NCBI GenBank assembly: GCA_003255025.1
Contig: QANY01008653.1
Coordinates: forward strand, 48,554-112,553
Source: Datisca glomerata
Lineage: Eukaryota; Streptophyta; Magnoliopsida; Cucurbitales; Datiscaceae
Direction of reading: 5' to 3'
DNA length: 64,000 nt
Under the pieces are notes generated by a model that worked only from the letters and a program-made list of their open reading frames with translations, did no database searches and was not told where the DNA came from. Of this stretch, positions 60,859 through 64,000 are shown in pieces. The position numbers and the translations under genes are program-made. Position 1 is the stretch's first letter, and every line of letters starts with the position of its first letter.

Positions 60859-63800
60859 GAGTGGGAGGAAATGAGAGAGATAGTGAGGGATAGAGAGAGA
60901 GCGAGATAGATAGAGGGAGGGAGAGACTGAGAAAATGTGAGAGCGAGAGAGAGTGAGAGTCAGAGAGAGTGAGAGAGTGTGTGGGAGAGAGAGATAGATA
61001 GAGAGAGTGAATGAGAGCAAGAGAGAGAATGAGAGTGAGAGAGCGCGAGAGAGAGACATAATGAGAGAGAGAGGAAGAAAGATTGAGATTGCGAGAAAAT
61101 GTGGACTAAGAGAGAGAGAGCCAGAAAATGAGAGTGCGCGTGAGATTGAGAGTGTGAGAGAGAGAGAGGAAGGGAGAGAGAGAGAGAAAAAAAAGAGAGA
61201 GATATAGGGACATAGGGAGAAATTGAAAGTGAGTGAGAGGGGGAGAGAGAGAAAGAAAGAACAAGAGAGAGAATGAGAGAGAGTGTGTGGGAGAAAGAGA
61301 GAGGGTAAGAGAGAGAGAGGGAAAAAAAGAAGGAGAGTGTGAGAAAATGAGAGAGTGAGAAAGAGTGGGAGTGAGATAGAGAGTGGGAGTAAGAGAGAGA
61401 GGGTCAGAGAATGAGAGTGGGAAAGAGAACAAGAGTAGGAGAGAGAGAATGAGAGAGAGAGGATCAGGGTTAGAGAGAATGATAGAGAGAGAGTGGAGCG
61501 AGAGAGAGAGTGAGAAAGAGAGAGAGAGAGAGAAAGATAAAAGGAGAATGTGCGAGAGAGAAAGGGAGAGTGAGAAAGTGAGAAATCAAGAGAGCAATAA
61601 AGAGTGAGAGTGAGAGCGAGATAGAGAGAGTGTGTGGGAGAGACAAAGAGAGTGTGTGAGAGAGAGAGAAAGAGTGGGAGAGAGAATGAGAGTTGGAGAG
61701 GGAGAGTGAATGAGAGAGAGAGTAGGAGAGAGAGAGAGATTGAGAAAATCAAAGAGTGAAAGAGAGTGTGTGCGTGTGTGTCTGTATGTGTGTAGGACAG
61801 AGAGAGAGAGGGTGAGAGTGAGTGAGAAAGATAGAGTGAGTGACTGAGAGAGAGAGAGATAGAGAGAATGATGCCTTGTCTTTAACTGAGGACAAGAGAG
61901 TGGGAGAGAGAGGGAGTGAGAGAATGTGTGGGAGAGATAGATAGATAGAGAGAGTGAGAGAGAGGGAGAGGGTAAGGGAGAGAGAGACAGTGGGAGAGAG
62001 AAAGAGAGAGGTAGAGAGGGAGAGAGAGAGACAAAGTGGGAGAGAGAGTGAGGGTCAGCGAGAGAGGGAGAGAGGGAAAGAGAGCAAGTGAGAGACCAAG
62101 AGAGAGAGAGAGAACGAGAGAGAGTAAGATAGAGAGAGTGAATGAGAGAAAGAGTGGGAGGGAGAACGAGAGAGATAGTGAGGGATAGAGAGAGAGCGAG
62201 ATAGAGAGAGGGAGAGAGAGACTGCGAAAATGTGAGAGTGAGAGAAAGTGAGAGAGAGTGAGAGTCAGAGAGAGTGAGAGAGTGTGTGGGAGAGAGAGAT
62301 AGATAAAGAGAGTGAGAGAGAGGGAGAGGGTAGGGGTGAGAGAGAGTGTGTGTGGGAGAGAGAGTGAGAGAAAGAGAGAGAGAGAGAGGTAGAGATGGAG
62401 AGAGATGGAGTGATAGACAGTTAGTGAGGGAGAGGGAAAGAGAAAGAGATTCGAAGAGAGAGGGATAAAGGGAGAGCGAGGTGGAGTGTGAGAGTGTGAG
62501 AGAGAGGGAGGGAGAGGGTGAGAGAGAGAGTGGGACTAAGAGATAGATAGAGAGAGAAAGTGTTAGAGAGAGAGATGGAGAGAGAGGATGAAAGAGAGGG
62601 GTGAGGGGAAAATAGAGAGGGAGATAGAGAGGGAGATAAAGAGGGAGGTACGGAGAGGGAGTGAGAGTAAGAGGGAGAAGGAGAGAGTGTTAGAGGGAGA
62701 GTGAAAGAGATAGTGTGAGTGAGATAGAGAGAGGGATAGAGCAAGAATCAAAGAGAGAGAGAGAGAGAGAGAGAGATCAGAGATAGTGAGATAGAGAGAC
62801 TGCACGAGAATTAGAAAGAGAGGGAGGGAGGTCGGGAGAGAGAGCGATGGGGTAAGTGACAGAGAAAGAGAGAACGAGAGGGGAATGAGAGAGATAAAGT
62901 AGGAGAGAAAGAGAGGGAGAGAGGGAGAGCAAGAGTGAGAGATTGAGAGAGGGGAAGAGAAAGAGTGAAAGACCAAGAGAGAGAGAGAACGAGCGAGAGT
63001 ACGATAGAGAGTGTGAATGAGAGAAAGAGTGGGAGGGAGAACGAGAGAGATAGTGAGGGATAGAGAGACTGAGAAAATTTGAGAGCGAGAGAGAGTGAGA
63101 GTGAGAGAAAGTGAGAGAGATAGAGAGAGAGGGAGAGAGTGATAGAGATAGAAAGAGAGACAGAGAGACAGAGAGTGAAAGAGAGTGAGTGAGAGAGAAT
63201 GAGGGAGAGTGAGAGAGAGAGTGTGTGAGAGAGAGGGTGAGAGAGTGAGAGTGGGAGAGAGAGAAAGAGAGATTGAGAAAAAAGAGAGAGCGAAAGAGAG
63301 GAGATTGGGAGAGAGAGTGTGTGTGAGACAGGGAGAGAGAGAGTGAGGGAGTGAGAGAGAGAACGATTGAGGGTGAGAGAAAGAGGGACAGTGAGAGAGA
63401 GGAGGAGGAGAGAGAGAGAGGGAGAGCGAGAGAGAGAGTGAGAGAGAATGAGAGAAAGAAAGGGAGGGAGAACGAGAGAGAGGGGAAGAGAGAGGGTGGG
63501 AGGGAGAGGGTGAGAGAGAGATTGAGTCTAAGAGATAGATAGAGAAAGAAAGAGTTAGAGAGAGACGGAGATAGAGGAGGAAAGAAAGGGGTGAAGGGAA
63601 GATAGAGAGGGAGATCAAAGACAATGAGATAGAGAGACTGAGTGAGAATTAGAGAGAGAGGGAGGAAGGGAGAGAGAGCGATAGGGTAAGTGATAGAGAA
63701 AGAGAGAGTGTTTGAGGGTGAGGGAGAGAGATAGAGATAGATAGAGAGAGAGATGAGATAGGGAGAAAGAGAGAGTGTTTGAGGGTGAGAGAGAGTGTGT

Positions 63801-64000
63801 GTGTGTGTGAGGGTGAGAGAGCGAGAGAGAAAGTAAGAGACAAAAAGAGAGAGAGAGTGAGAGAGCGAGAGAGAGGGGGCGAGAGAGAAAGAGAGAAAGA
63901 GCGAGAGAGCGAGAGAGAGAGAGAGGGAGAGAGAGAGAGAGAGAAAGAGAGAACGAGAGAGAGAGCGACAAAAAAAGAGAGAGCAAGAGTGATAGAGAGA
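60846..64000. repeat. GA-rich satellite, right arm, inverted relative to the central arm
   Basis: The first stretch right of the junction (gaatgagagaaagagtggga, then gatagtgagggatagagaga) recurs at 62140 and 63015, so it is a unit of this arm. From 61088 to 61757 the arm is collinear with the reverse complement of about 20.3-21.1 kb and of 19.1-19.7 kb: gcgagaaaatgtggact (61091) against agtccacattttctcgc (21056), and tgagaaaatcaaagagtg (61741) against a matching word near 20318. No gene is seen. The array continues past the window end. Confidence 0.85.
61870..61896. other. Short non-satellite interruption with inverted repeat
   Basis: The bases gatgccttgtctttaactga, then ggacaag, break the GA pattern. 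Arms CTTGTC (61875-61880) and GACAAG (61891-61896) could pair around ten bases. The word tgtctttaactg also occurs in the central arm near 37720 and 38789. Confidence 0.6.

Noticed and set aside
1..64000. Telomere or canonical plant centromere satellite
   Set aside because: No TTTAGGG arrays and no unit of about 150-180 bp was seen. A centromeric role cannot be excluded, but nothing in the sequence supports it.
1..64000. The whole window as an assembly artefact
   Set aside because: Not fully excluded. The intact transposon with matching ends, the ordered viral fragment and the collinear higher-order units argue for real DNA, but the N at 14309 and the flip at 60846 need read support.

Overview
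The window is a plant nuclear repeat locus with no ordinary gene in it. About 95% is degenerate polypurine/polypyrimidine DNA: (GA)n on one strand and (CT)n on the other, broken up by short GATA/TCTA, GT/CA and AT tracts. The plant assignment rests on two embedded elements: a CACTA-type DNA transposon with the plant terminal motif CACTACAAGAAA, and a fragment of an endogenous plant pararetrovirus (Caulimoviridae) with an initiator tRNA-Met primer-binding site. Most long open frames here are translations of CT or GA repeats (Ser/Leu-rich or Arg/Glu-rich) and should not be read as proteins.

Layout. 1-14275: the + strand is GA-rich and is interrupted by two copies of one CACTA element. The copy at 6624-7922 is complete, with 18-bp terminal inverted repeats and AGG on both sides. 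The copy at 2808-3810 lacks its left end and has an internal deletion. The satellite on the right of both copies is also alike, so the array was duplicated as blocks of about 4.0-4.4 kb after the transposon inserted. 14276-14309: an (AT)n tract ending in the only N seen. 14310-15925: a pararetrovirus fragment on the minus strand. Read in its own direction it holds the end of one ORF, an intergenic region with a TATA box and tRNA-Met primer-binding site, and the first half of a movement protein, which stops at the AT tract. 15926-60845: the + strand is now CT-rich for about 45 kb, built from nested tandem duplications (about 0.5, 0.9, 1.06, 1.3 and 3.2-4.5 kb). 60846-64000: polarity flips back to GA-rich, and part of this arm is collinear with the reverse complement of about 19.1-21.1 kb.

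Biological reading. This looks like a microsatellite-derived satellite that has evolved a higher-order structure by block duplication and inversion. The transposon copies and the virus fragment act as landmarks that date and orient the rearrangements. The virus fragment sits at one polarity switch and a near-palindromic junction marks the other. Its promoter-like region points leftward, so any transcript would run through the movement-protein remnant into DNA read as (CU)n RNA. No host gene, tRNA, rRNA, CRISPR array or prokaryotic feature was found.
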